Below, one piece after another: positions 23,541 to 32,100 of a DNA stretch of 34,533 bases. Both the position numbers and the translations under genes were made by a program. How positions within the stretch are numbered: position 1 is the first letter of the stretch; each line of letters starts with the position of its first letter. Origin of the DNA: Ktedonobacterales bacterium (GTDB lineage Bacteria; Chloroflexota; Ktedonobacteria; Ktedonobacterales; Ktedonobacteraceae); the NCBI GenBank assembly GCA_027451525.1, contig DAIDJF010000009.1, positions 70,335-104,867 of the forward strand, written 5' to 3'. Below the pieces are notes generated by a model. That model did not search any database. It had not been told where the DNA came from and saw only the letters and a program-made list of their open reading frames with translations.

Positions 23541-24827
23541 ATGCAGTATGATGTGTTACTCCGTCACGCCCGTCTTCACCGCCGTGCCGATCTGGTGGAT
23601 ATCGCGATCAAAGATGGCATGTTTGTCGCTATTGCCGCTGATCTGGCGCAAGCCACCGCTACCCGCGCATTAGATGTCGAGGGACGGTTGGTGGTTCCAC
23701 CGTTCATTGATGCCCATGTGCATCTCGATGCTGTTTTGACCGTTGGGCAACCGCGCTACAACGCGACAGGAACGCTGCTAGAGGGCATTCAGATCTGGAG
23801 CGAACGCAAGCCCAGTCTGACACATACAGATGTCAAGCAGCGCGCTCTGGAAGAGATACGCTGGGAAGTGGCACAGGGTACGCTCTATATCCGTAGCCAC
23901 GTCGATGTCTGCGATCCCAACCTGACAGCCTTGCGCGCTCTTTTAGAAGTGCGGCAAGAGGTGCGCGATATCTGCGAACTGCAACTGGTCGCGTTTCCGC
24001 AGGACGGCATTCTCTCTTTCCCCAACGGGCGTGAACTGATGCGTAAAGCAATGGAATTGGGCTGTGATCTGGTCGGCGGCATTCCTCACTATGAGTGGAC
24101 ACGCGATATGGGTGTGGAGGATGTGCATTATGCCTTCGCGCTGGCAAAGGAATTTCAGCGCGATATTGATTGTCATTGTGATGAGACCGACGACCCTCAG
24201 TCGCGTTTTACAGAGGTCATGGCGGCAGATACGCTGGAATACGGTTGGCAGGGGCGCGTTACCGCAAGCCATTGTACGGCGATGCATTCATATGATAATG
24301 CCTATGCTTTCAAACTGCTGCGGCTTCTGGCACGTGCGCAGGTCAATGTCGTCGCCAATCCTTTCGATAATGTCGTGCTGCAAGGGCGTTTCGATACCTA
24401 TCCGAAACGGCGCGGTATTACACGCGTGAAAGAACTGCTGGCGGCAGGGGTTAATGTCGCGCTTGGACACGACTCGATCATGGACCCCTGGTTTCCACTT
24501 GGGCGTGGCGATATGCTAGCGGCAGCCCAACTGGCTCTGTTTCTCTGTCATATGAGTGGCTATGAAGAGATACAAGACGTGTTGGACCTGATTACGACAA
24601 ATGCGGCCAAGGTATTGCGCGTGCAGGACCGCTATGGCATCGAAGTGGGCAAGCCAGCGGATTTTCTCGTGCTGGATGCCCCTTCAGCCTTTGAAGCCTT
24701 GCGCCTCGTCCCGGCGCGTTTGCATGTGTTTAAGGGGGGGCGTGAGATTGCAACGACTACTCCCGCCAGGAGTGTTGTCAGACGCGCCAGTGAGCAAGAT
24801 GGGCAGACAGTTCACTTTCATCCGTAG
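23541..24827 (+). CDS. codA: CodA-type cytosine deaminase / amidohydrolase
   Basis: A 428-residue metal-dependent amidohydrolase strongly resembling E. coli CodA over its whole length, including SERKPSLTHTDVKQRA, CDETDDPQSRF and GRFDTYPKRRGITRVKE. Metal and substrate residues align: His59 and His61 (HVH), Gln154, His212, Glu215, His244 and Asp311. The residue after Asp311 is Ser312 (GHDSIMDPW), where E. coli has Asp314, a residue that shapes cytosine specificity; substrate range may therefore differ. It would deaminate cytosine to uracil and ammonia in the cytoplasm. ATG 23541 was chosen by family alignment, with AGAAGG upstream. It follows an NCS1 permease, as codA follows codB. Confidence 0.88.
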   Translation: MQYDVLLRHARLHRRADLVDIAIKDGMFVAIAADLAQATATRALDVEGRLVVPPFIDAHVHLDAVLTVGQPRYNATGTLLEGIQIWSERKPSLTHTDVKQRALEEIRWEVAQGTLYIRSHVDVCDPNLTALRALLEVRQEVRDICELQLVAFPQDGILSFPNGRELMRKAMELGCDLVGGIPHYEWTRDMGVEDVHYAFALAKEFQRDIDCHCDETDDPQSRFTEVMAADTLEYGWQGRVTASHCTAMHSYDNAYAFKLLRLLARAQVNVVANPFDNVVLQGRFDTYPKRRGITRVKELLAAGVNVALGHDSIMDPWFPLGRGDMLAAAQLALFLCHMSGYEEIQDVLDLITTNAAKVLRVQDRYGIEVGKPADFLVLDAPSAFEALRLVPARLHVFKGGREIATTTPARSVVRRASEQDGQTVHFHP

Positions 24828-24857
24828 TTCGCAAATCCTCTGCGGAAATTGTATCCA

Positions 24858-25532
24858 CTAGAGAATGTTGACGGCACGAGCGGCGAGTAAAACAACGATG
24901 ACGAGTGAGATGAGAGCTTCAATCATCATCAGTGTTTTTGCCACTCGTGTCATTGGATATGTATCCGTAGGACTCAAGGCCGTCGCAGCAGTAAACGCGA
25001 GAAAAACATAATCGAGAAAGTGGGGACCCCAACCCGTGGTGTTGCCGTTTGCCTGCTGTGGAAACATAAAGTCTGCCACTTCATGTCCTGCCTGATGCCG
25101 TTTGATCGGTCCTCCTCCATCAATCTCCCAATACCACAGCGCAAATACCAGAATATTCGATGTCCAGAGTACCATCGCGGAACGCAATAGAAGGAGTGCC
25201 TGATTTTGCGCGCTATTGGTCAGCGTAATAATCAAAAATGTTACGCTACTGACAAGTGCTATTGTCACCACTGCGAGTAGCACAAAGGCAAGTGAGCGTT
25301 TTAAACGATATGGAAGCGTAAGATCGGTCAGTCCTTCGATAATGAAAGGGGTGGAAAGGATGACTTCAATGACCAGCGGGAGCCAACCTGGGCCAAATGT
25401 AAGACTAGAAGGCAAAGCTGCATTAAGTATGCCGAGGGCAATAATGCCAATCACTGCCTGCCAGCGTGGGGCTATTTTATGCATAACAGGCGATGTTTCT
25501 GTTGCCTGAGATGTTTTTGGTGAAGATGCCAT
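24858..25532 (-). CDS. DUF1345-family membrane protein
   Basis: A 224-residue membrane protein. Hydrophobic helices are near residues 24-41, 50-67, 80-103, 116-137 and 199-219, with a shorter segment at 172-187. The segment YVFLAFTAATALSPTDTYP and the C-terminal ending LAARAVNIL are characteristic of DUF1345, a family with unknown function that has a weak similarity to two-TM ion channels around the F-T-A-A-T-A-L-S-P-T-D stretch. It is convergent with the deaminase gene (30 bases apart) and divergent from the histidine kinase. No functional link to either is apparent. Confidence 0.82.
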   Translation of the reverse strand: MASSPKTSQATETSPVMHKIAPRWQAVIGIIALGILNAALPSSLTFGPGWLPLVIEVILSTPFIIEGLTDLTLPYRLKRSLAFVLLAVVTIALVSSVTFLIITLTNSAQNQALLLLRSAMVLWTSNILVFALWYWEIDGGGPIKRHQAGHEVADFMFPQQANGNTTGWGPHFLDYVFLAFTAATALSPTDTYPMTRVAKTLMMIEALISLVIVVLLAARAVNIL

Positions 25533-25779
25533 TGCTCTCTGTTGCTCCTAAAAATAAAATGCTATGTTTGACATTTTAACCTACAAGATAGTCAGGCACA
25601 ATAGGCAATGTAGCCCAACACTGGTCGCTCTATAGCGGTTAGAACATGTGTAATAGGCAAAATATGCAAGAAAATTGTATATGTGTAGTAATGGATGCAT
25701 GTATTGAAGAATACAAGAATATTATTCTTTGTTATTGTTACACAAAAATGACAATATGTTCATGAAAATAATCAAAGAC

Positions 25780-25807
25780 TGTACAAAAGAAATCTATCTG
25801 CTATACT
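25780..25807 (+). promoter_or_regulatory. Candidate promoter of the GAF-PAS kinase operon
   Basis: TGTACA (25780-25785), a 16-base spacer and TATACT (25802-25807) place a transcription start near 25814, about 50 bases before the coding start. Confidence 0.5.
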
Positions 25808-25820
25808 ATAGCTCAGCAAG

Positions 25821-25832
25821 TAGCAGCTGCTA
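25821..25832. promoter_or_regulatory. 12-bp palindrome, operator candidate
   Basis: TAGCAGCTGCTA is a perfect palindrome placed a few bases after the predicted transcription start, where a bound repressor would block the promoter. Confidence 0.4.
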
Positions 25833-25864
25833 TGCGCTGAAGAACGCACTATTGGGTATGGGTG

Positions 25865-28066
25865 ATGCAAGTAGAATATGAGATGGACATGGCGCGAACT
25901 GTGCAGATGCTCACCGCTTTATTAGATGAGTTTAGTGCCATTGTAGATTATCGTGTGTTGCGTGATAGCTTACCAGGTCGGTTGGCGCATCTTTTGCGTT
26001 GTCGTTGTGTTCTGCTCTACCAGCGCATTGGTGAGACGCTCCAACTGGCGGCTGGTTCATTTGATGATAAACCCGGTTGGTCTGCCGCTTTACTTGCGGT
26101 TGCACATATTAACCCCCTCCATAGAGAACACGAAGCTCCAGAGGCGCGTGCCTGGCGGGAGAGGCGCATCGTCTCTACACCAGAACAATGTCCGACGCTT
26201 CTCGCTGTTCCATTGCTCTATCGTCAACATTGTATCGGTGTTTTGAGTGTCTATCGTAATGGGCAACCGCATAATACCTTTCCTGCCTCTTGGGAAGAGC
26301 GTGATAGCGCGCTCGTCCAGATGGCAGCAAGCATTGTTGCCCTGTTGCTCGAAAACACGCGCCTGTTAGCACGAGATCAGGAGCGGATTCAAGAACTGGC
26401 CTTTCTCAATAGTTTTGGGAGCCAGTTATATGGCGTGCTTTATGAGGAAGAGCGTATACGCACCTTACTAGTAGAACGCATTCGTGAAATGACGAAGGCA
26501 GATCAGTGCGCGTTCATTCTTCCCTCGCAGTCGGTTGAATGGCTGCCAGCGCAGGCGCATGCTCTTTTGTTAGAACGATGCAAAAATCTTCATTCGCTTC
26601 AACCGTTGCTCATAGAACGCCCCGGCAATGTCCATGATCCTTTGCTAACTGCATGTCTGCATGAATTAGCTCCCTCGGTAAAAACGCTCTTCGTTGTTCC
26701 TCTCACGAGTGGGCATGCAGTGCTGGGGCGTGAAATACTTTCGCGTGTGGCTGTGTTGGAAGAGGCGAAGCAAGAGCAGCGGATACTGGGGTTAGTTGTT
26801 GGCATCTATTGCCGTCCCTGGAAAATGCGCCGTGAGGACAGAACGATGTTGCACGTGCTCGCAAATCAAGCCAGCGTGGTGCTAGAAAATATTCATCTGA
26901 TCGCACATGTTGTTGAGGCACGCAACGAGGCGCGTAAGTTGTTGCGTCAGGTGATTGACGAACATCATTTTCAAGAACTCATTCTGCGCAGTATTCCCAG
27001 TGGCCTGATTACGACCGATTTGCAGGGAATGGTAACAACCTGTAATGCAACCGCCTCTGCTGTGTTGGGGTATGAGACACACGAAGCTATCGGTCTGCCG
27101 CTACAAAATTTCATCGTGATATCGCTTGCTGAGTACCAAAAAATAGGGCCACCATCTGCGCGAGAGGGCGTGACCACGACACAGGGGCACCAGACACTCA
27201 AGACGTGTAACAGAAGGGGCAGAGAGATCATTCTGGATGTGGCGATACAACCGCTGTGTAACGAGCGTGACGAGCAAATTGGCATGCTTATCACGTTTAC
27301 AGATGTTACGGTCATTCATTATCTGGAAGAAGAGAAACGCAGACTTGATAGGCTGGCTTCACTGGGTGAAATGGCTGCTAATGTCGCGCATGAAGTGCGT
27401 AATCCGCTTGCATCAATTAAGATTTCGATGCAAATGTTGATGGAAGACCTCGGAGGAAGTGCGTTACAGGCACAGAGCGATGAACTGGAGATGCGGGAGT
27501 CAGTCTCGATTGTCCTCAAAGAGGTTGAACGATTAGATGCGATTGTACGCGATTTACTGCTTTTTGCCAGACCACGCCAGTTGCGGCGCACGAAATGTGA
27601 TCTGGTCGAACTGTGTGAGCATGTCTTGCACGTGATGCAGAGAAGCTACGAAGATGCGCATATTCATGTGCAGCGAGCGTATGCGTCACTTCCCCCTCTC
27701 TGGGCAGATGTCGCACAAATTGAGCAGATTTTATTGAACTTGTGTGTCAACGCTGTACAAGCGATGCCAGAAGGAGGGACGCTCACCGTATCTTGTCGCG
27801 TGTGTGAGCATGTAGAAGCAGCATGGCGCGTGAGTGAGCCGTGGATTGAACTCGCGATTGGTGATACAGGTGTAGGGATGAGGCAAGAGCTGCAAGAGCG
27901 TATTTTTCAACCATTTTTTACAACAAAGGCACATGGGATAGGTTTAGGTCTCTCGATTACGCGACGGCTTGTTGAGGATCATGGCGGGACAATCCACGTC
28001 GAGAGTCAAGAGGGGCAAGGGAGTACCATCTATGTGCGGCTGCCAGCAGGTTCTGAGCAGGGGTAG
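25865..28066 (+). CDS. Soluble GAF-GAF-PAS histidine kinase (NtrB-like)
   Basis: A 733-residue cytoplasmic kinase without transmembrane segments. GAF1 covers about 15-165 and GAF2 about 180-345, joined by helical linkers. A PAS domain lies at about 370-485 (RSIPSGLITTDLQGMV, AVLGYETHEAIGLPL). HisKA has VAHEVRNPLASIKIS with His509. The ATPase domain shows LNLCVNAVQAMPEGG, GDTGVGM, PFFTTKAHGIGLGLSI. This NtrB-like set of boxes fits the NtrC-like partner gene 70 bases downstream. The start is uncertain: ATG 25865 lacks a strong ribosome site, and the preceding GTG 25862 or ATG 25880/25886 are possible. The signal is probably a small intracellular molecule bound by the GAF or PAS domains. Confidence 0.88.
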   Translation: MQVEYEMDMARTVQMLTALLDEFSAIVDYRVLRDSLPGRLAHLLRCRCVLLYQRIGETLQLAAGSFDDKPGWSAALLAVAHINPLHREHEAPEARAWRERRIVSTPEQCPTLLAVPLLYRQHCIGVLSVYRNGQPHNTFPASWEERDSALVQMAASIVALLLENTRLLARDQERIQELAFLNSFGSQLYGVLYEEERIRTLLVERIREMTKADQCAFILPSQSVEWLPAQAHALLLERCKNLHSLQPLLIERPGNVHDPLLTACLHELAPSVKTLFVVPLTSGHAVLGREILSRVAVLEEAKQEQRILGLVVGIYCRPWKMRREDRTMLHVLANQASVVLENIHLIAHVVEARNEARKLLRQVIDEHHFQELILRSIPSGLITTDLQGMVTTCNATASAVLGYETHEAIGLPLQNFIVISLAEYQKIGPPSAREGVTTTQGHQTLKTCNRRGREIILDVAIQPLCNERDEQIGMLITFTDVTVIHYLEEEKRRLDRLASLGEMAANVAHEVRNPLASIKISMQMLMEDLGGSALQAQSDELEMRESVSIVLKEVERLDAIVRDLLLFARPRQLRRTKCDLVELCEHVLHVMQRSYEDAHIHVQRAYASLPPLWADVAQIEQILLNLCVNAVQAMPEGGTLTVSCRVCEHVEAAWRVSEPWIELAIGDTGVGMRQELQERIFQPFFTTKAHGIGLGLSITRRLVEDHGGTIHVESQEGQGSTIYVRLPAGSEQG

Positions 28067-28136
28067 CGGCGGAGATATGGCAACTGCGTATAGGCGTGTT
28101 TGAAAAAGCGTGTGTTGAGGAAAAGGAGGAGGTTGT

Positions 28137-29552
28137 ATGAGTCTCAGTATCCTGATTGTTGATGATGAACCGCATTTACCACATCAATTTGCGCGTTTTT
28201 TGCGTAAACACGACTATGAGGTCTACACTGCGCCCGATGGTGATGCTGGTCTGCATATTGTACAAGAGAATGAGATAGACCTTGTTTTACTGGATGTACG
28301 CCTCCCCAAACAGAGCGGGTTAGAGGTCCTGCAACGTATGCGCGCCATTGATGGCGATATTCCTGTTGTCATGATTACGGCATATGGAGATATTCAGGAT
28401 GCTGTGGCGGCAATGAAGGCAGGCGCGATGGACTATCTCTTAAAAGGCTTCGATTTAGAACAGCTATTGCTTGTTGTGCAACGTGTCCTGGCGAATAGCG
28501 CGATGTCACGCGAACTACGCCAATTAAGGCGCGAACGCAGTGCCAATTATCATTTCACCCATATTGTTGGACAGAGCCAGCAGATGCGTACAGTATTTGA
28601 TTTGGTGGCACGCATAGCAGCGAGTGACACGGCATCTGTGTTGATTATGGGCGAGAGCGGTACAGGTAAGGAAGTGATCGCGCACGCGATTCATGAACAA
28701 AGTGCGCGTGCATCCGCCCCATTCCACCCGCTCAATTGCGCGGCTATTCCACATAATCTGCTGGAGAGTGAATTATTTGGCTATGAGCCATACGCCTTTA
28801 CGGACGCGAAGCGGCAGAAACGCGGTCTGTTAGAGCTTGCCGAAGGGGGAACGCTTTTCCTTGATGAGATTGGGGAGATGTCGCTAGATATGCAGGCAAA
28901 ATTGTTGCGTGTGTTGGAGACGCGCTCTTTTTTTCGCTTGGGCGGCAACAAAGAGGTTAGAATCAATGCGCGTGTGATTGCTGCAACCAACAGAAATTTA
29001 GAGCAGGCAATTCAGGATGGTATATTCCGGGCTGATCTATTTTTCCGCTTGGCGGTTCTCAAAATTGTGTTGCCTCCATTGCGCGAGCGGACCAGCGACA
29101 TCTTGTTATTTGCCGCCCAGTTTATTTCCGATTTCAATAAACTGTTAGGCCGTAATGTCACGCGGATTGCGCCAGAGGCTCAGAAACTCTTGTTGGCCTA
29201 TCGCTGGCCTGGGAATGTGCGCGAGCTTAAGAATGTGATTGAACGGGCGATGATCCTCAGTACTGGGGAGGAGTTGCAGACACGCCATTTCCCACAAGAG
29301 ATTATCGGCCACACGTCGGCCACGCGAGTCCCAACCCATGCCATGAGCGGAGATCCTTTAGAGCAATGGTTACATAAGCAGCCAGCCGGGCCAATCTCTC
29401 TTAATGAAGTAAATGAACGTGTTGAGCAACATTTGGTGCGTTGGGCATTACATACAGCCAATTATAATCGCGCGCGCGCGGCGGAATTACTTGGTTTGAC
29501 GAAGGTAGATCAACTGCGTTACCTTATACGCAAGTATCACATAGAAGCGTGA
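28137..29552 (+). CDS. NtrC-family response regulator with degenerate GAFTGA loop
   Basis: A 471-residue regulator: receiver (1-120) with Asp53 in LVLLDVRLPK, AAA+ domain (about 140-375) with Walker A GESGTGKE (172-179) and Walker B TLFLDE (239-244), and a Fis-type HTH at the C-terminus (RARAAELLGLTKVDQLRYLI). Two key sites are unusual. The sigma-54 contact loop GAFTGA is YAFTDA (219-224), and the receiver switch K-P-F reads K-G-F (103-105). The first suggests it may not activate sigma-54 polymerase in the standard way. ATG 28137 follows AGGAGGAGG. It forms a kinase-regulator pair with the upstream gene. Confidence 0.9.
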   Translation: MSLSILIVDDEPHLPHQFARFLRKHDYEVYTAPDGDAGLHIVQENEIDLVLLDVRLPKQSGLEVLQRMRAIDGDIPVVMITAYGDIQDAVAAMKAGAMDYLLKGFDLEQLLLVVQRVLANSAMSRELRQLRRERSANYHFTHIVGQSQQMRTVFDLVARIAASDTASVLIMGESGTGKEVIAHAIHEQSARASAPFHPLNCAAIPHNLLESELFGYEPYAFTDAKRQKRGLLELAEGGTLFLDEIGEMSLDMQAKLLRVLETRSFFRLGGNKEVRINARVIAATNRNLEQAIQDGIFRADLFFRLAVLKIVLPPLRERTSDILLFAAQFISDFNKLLGRNVTRIAPEAQKLLLAYRWPGNVRELKNVIERAMILSTGEELQTRHFPQEIIGHTSATRVPTHAMSGDPLEQWLHKQPAGPISLNEVNERVEQHLVRWALHTANYNRARAAELLGLTKVDQLRYLIRKYHIEA

Positions 29553-29640
29553 GTATCCCTATCCATAGGTGATAGTTCAAAGCTGGGTCGGTCATGTTTA
29601 AGAAGAGACAGCGCACAAGGGCAGACGGATACGCCGTTTG

Positions 29641-30624
29641 TTACTGGTTCATCTCAATCTGAATGAATAGCTCTTCTAGTTCTTGCCAGACCTCTATTTC
29701 CGCATCGCTGCTACTTAAATTGCGATTATTGCGTGTTGCATCCTGAAGCTTACGGGTGACGCGCTGACGAAATGTGTCAATGATAGATTGTTGTTTCTCA
29801 GGCTTGGGCATAACACGCAAGTTGATATCGCTGGGAGCGTAGAAATCAACAGGGTCAAAGGCCAATGCAATCAGATCGCTGTACGCGCTGAGCAGGGCGA
29901 TTTTCTGCTGAGAGAAGTAATACGTTTGCGTGCTGGATGCCAGGAGACTTCCAGCAATGCGACCTGAAGAGCTGATAGGGCGTGCGGCCGCGCTCATCTC
30001 AAAGGCCGTTTTGAGGGCAGGTACAGAACTGTCTCTTGTGAGATCATCCTCCTGTACGATATGGCGCACGGCGACAGCATAGCCTGAGAGAGACTCGATA
30101 CCCAGAAGATGGACATCATACTCCAGGTTAGTGGTCCAGGGATGGGTGCCTTTGCCAGTACGTTCGCGTAAGCTGCGGACTTTGCCGTTACTGCTCGGAG
30201 GAACGCATTGCATGATTTTGATTGCCATGCCGAGATGTTGCGGATCAAGTTGCCTGAGAGCTTCCTGCAATATCATATTGCTGAGATGCCAGAAACGCTG
30301 TCCATCAGTTGTAGTGGTTCGCGCGTTAAGGACGCGGGCAAAAAACTCGGAGGTAATATGGTCTTCGGCGTCATCTTGCGTCCACGAAAGAATATCGGGG
30401 TAGTATTCCTGGAGCGCACGAATATGTTCAGTATGGTGACGTGCCTGAAGAACGTGTAACAATTTGATCAGATGCGAATGTTGTGGATGCGACTCTCCTT
30501 CAGCCCAACGAGTAAGCGTGATTGGCGAGACATTCAAGTCCGCAGCCAATGCCTGTTTTTCTTGCGATGAAGACGGGATGATGCGTTGAAAGAGAGAAGA
30601 CCAATCTGTGGGTGTGTCTGACAT
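29641..30624 (-). CDS. HTH regulator with probable GAF-like sensor region
   Basis: A 327-residue cytoplasmic protein. Residues 20-45 resemble an Xre-type HTH (QALAADLNVSPITLTRWAEG). Residues 95-270 are about the size of a GAF-type sensor domain (RFWHLSNMILQEALRQLDP, GYAVAVRHIVQEDD, SGRIAGSLLASS), and the last 60 residues are polar and helical. The GAF assignment is inference from pattern. ATG 30624 was chosen because GAGGTA lies upstream; an earlier in-frame start adds 18 residues without a site. It is convergent with the NtrC-like gene and divergent from a receiver gene that it may regulate. Confidence 0.7.
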   Translation of the reverse strand: MSDTPTDWSSLFQRIIPSSSQEKQALAADLNVSPITLTRWAEGESHPQHSHLIKLLHVLQARHHTEHIRALQEYYPDILSWTQDDAEDHITSEFFARVLNARTTTTDGQRFWHLSNMILQEALRQLDPQHLGMAIKIMQCVPPSSNGKVRSLRERTGKGTHPWTTNLEYDVHLLGIESLSGYAVAVRHIVQEDDLTRDSSVPALKTAFEMSAAARPISSSGRIAGSLLASSTQTYYFSQQKIALLSAYSDLIALAFDPVDFYAPSDINLRVMPKPEKQQSIIDTFRQRVTRKLQDATRNNRNLSSSDAEIEVWQELEELFIQIEMNQ

Positions 30625-30765
30625 ATGAATGTACCTCGCCGCTATAAAATAAATAGAGAGACACCTGATACGTATCATAACAAAGTGTCAGTAGAACGTC
30701 AAATTGCTTGAGGACATTGAATCTTCATCCTCTGCGAATGAAATGATAACAAAAAGGGTAAAAAG

Positions 30766-30794
30766 TTGTCATGACTGTGTAAAGCGGATATATT
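30766..30794 (+). promoter_or_regulatory. Promoter of the single-domain receiver gene
   Basis: TTGTCA (30766-30771), a 17-base spacer and TATATT (30789-30794) match five of six consensus bases each. Transcription would start near 30801, about 35 bases before the coding start. Confidence 0.65.
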
Positions 30795-30835
30795 TGTATA
30801 TGTAACGAACAAAGGATGGGATAGGAAGAGCAGTT

Positions 30836-31213
30836 ATGTCCAAGAGCGTGATCGTTGTTGATGATGATGGGCAAATCCGTGAGATTGTGACATTTGCCTT
30901 AACCCACGCCCAATTTGAGGTAGTGAGTGTGGAGAATGGTCAACAACTCTATGCCCGGCTAGCACAGTGTGCATCGCTTCCCGATCTGATTATTCTCGAT
31001 GTGATGATGCCGGGGGAGGATGGGTATCAACTGTGCGCGGCGTTGCGGCAAGATGCCGTCACAATGCATATTCCAGTTATTGTTATGACTGCGCATGACG
31101 AGGCGATTTATGCCCGTATCAGTAATGATCTGGGAGCAGCCCTGCATATCACCAAACCGTTTCATCCATTGGAACTGGTGGAGGCCGTAAAACGGATCGT
31201 TGGTGAGAAATAG
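30836..31213 (+). CDS. Single-domain response regulator (CheY/Spo0F-like)
   Basis: A 125-residue stand-alone receiver. It has the acidic pocket Asp10/Asp11, phospho-acceptor Asp55 in LIILDVMMPGEDG, the conserved Thr in VIVMTAHDE and Lys in ITKPFHP, so all switch residues are present. With no output domain it acts by protein contact, as a motor or phosphorelay partner. No dedicated kinase lies beside it. The start follows AGGAAGAG at a good distance. The next gene starts 115 bases on and may share its promoter. Confidence 0.9.
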   Translation: MSKSVIVVDDDGQIREIVTFALTHAQFEVVSVENGQQLYARLAQCASLPDLIILDVMMPGEDGYQLCAALRQDAVTMHIPVIVMTAHDEAIYARISNDLGAALHITKPFHPLELVEAVKRIVGEK

Positions 31214-31328
31214 GTCGTGGTTTTCGTAGAATATCGTAAATTGAGGGATAAAGTACTTGTCTCTCTGCTCAAAAGTTGGTATCATTACAAGCAAGAGCGT
31301 CCTGGTGAGTTCAAGGAAGCAAAGCGGC

Positions 31329-31775
31329 ATGCCAAACAGATACGAACGCGAAATAGAAGAGATTCTGCGCAATTTGGAGCAGACAGAACCAAAACAAGGT
31401 CTAGGCCAAAAGTTCGGTGAACGCTTACGTCGGAAGCCTGTGACTCCATTAAGGCCCCGGCAGCGCGTTTCTTTCAATGTGCATTTTACGCCATCGGAGT
31501 GGTTGCTAATCATCGTAGTGGTTGGAGCCCTTCTTGCAGGAGGTTATGCCTACGCGAGTCAAGGCGCGACGATTTTTACTGGTATCGTAGCGGCATGTGC
31601 CATGGTTTGTTTCATTCTGGTAATGTTTTCGCAGTTCATATTCCGCGCGCGCCAGGCACCATCATCGCGTTATGGGAATGTGCGCCCAATTCGTCGGGGG
31701 CCGCTGACTATGTTGAAGACGCGGTGGAACCTATTTATGCTCAAAATGCGTTATCGACGGAAGAGCGACCAGTAA
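31329..31775 (+). CDS. Small two-TM protein, function unknown
   Basis: A 148-residue protein with a charged helical N-terminus (PNRYEREIEEILRNLEQTE), two membrane helices (57-76 and 81-104) and a basic C-terminal tail (RMLK-type, many Arg and Lys). I do not recognise a named family; the arrangement is common for small membrane proteins in Chloroflexota. ATG 31329 follows AAGGAAG. A longer frame exists upstream, but its extra residues do not look coding. Its position just before the tRNA promoter gives no functional clue. Confidence 0.65.
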   Translation: MPNRYEREIEEILRNLEQTEPKQGLGQKFGERLRRKPVTPLRPRQRVSFNVHFTPSEWLLIIVVVGALLAGGYAYASQGATIFTGIVAACAMVCFILVMFSQFIFRARQAPSSRYGNVRPIRRGPLTMLKTRWNLFMLKMRYRRKSDQ

Positions 31776-31795
31776 ATAAGCGGCGAAAAGAGTAC

Positions 31796-31824
31796 TTGAC
31801 AAGTAGCCAAAACCATGCTATAGT
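31796..31824 (+). promoter_or_regulatory. Near-consensus tRNA promoter
   Basis: TTGACA (31796-31801), a 17-base spacer and TATAGT (31819-31824) with extended -10 TGC. The predicted start near 31831 is seven bases before tRNA-Pro. This is the strongest promoter-like sequence in the window. Confidence 0.88.
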
Positions 31825-31837
31825 TCAGAGCATTAGA

Positions 31838-31910
31838 CGGGGTGTGGCGCAGTTGGTAGCGCGCCTGGTTTGGGACCAGGAGGTCCGCGGTTCGAGTCCG
31901 CGCACCCCGA
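31838..31910 (+). tRNA. tRNA-Pro (anticodon TGG)
   Basis: A complete cloverleaf: acceptor arms CGGGGTG (31838-31844) and CACCCCG (31903-31909) pair fully, with discriminator A. Anticodon stem CCTGG/CCAGG encloses loop TTTGGGA with anticodon TGG at 31871-31873. The T-loop is GTTCGAGTC. CCA is not encoded. Confidence 0.96.
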
Positions 31911-31914
31911 TTTT

Positions 31915-31986
31915 GCGGGAGTAACTCAGTGGTAGAGTTCCTGCCTTCCAAGCAGGCTGTCGCGGGTTCGAGTCCCGTCTCCCGCT
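31915..31986 (+). tRNA. tRNA-Gly (anticodon TCC)
   Basis: Acceptor arms GCGGGAG (31915-31921) and CTCCCGC (31979-31985) pair fully, with discriminator T. Anticodon stem CCTGC/GCAGG encloses anticodon TCC at 31947-31949. It lies four bases after tRNA-Pro and is co-transcribed. CCA is not encoded. The adjacent tyrosine recombinase makes its 3' end a likely attachment site. Confidence 0.96.
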
Positions 31987-32100
31987 CCTCTTCACACACC
32001 GTCGCTTTCCAGGCGCATGACAGGCCGCTTCAGACGAAGCAAGCAGTCAGCAACTGGGAACGCGACGGTTTTGTTTGCCCCCAAAAGGCGTGCAACGGAC

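Larger units (their letters stand above)
25533..25864. other. 332-base AT-rich divergent region
   Basis: No gene is visible. Bases 25660-25800 are markedly AT-rich. It contains the candidate kinase promoter at 25780-25807 and the palindrome at 25821-25832. The promoter of the DUF1345 gene should lie on the left side, but I cannot identify it. Confidence 0.6.
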
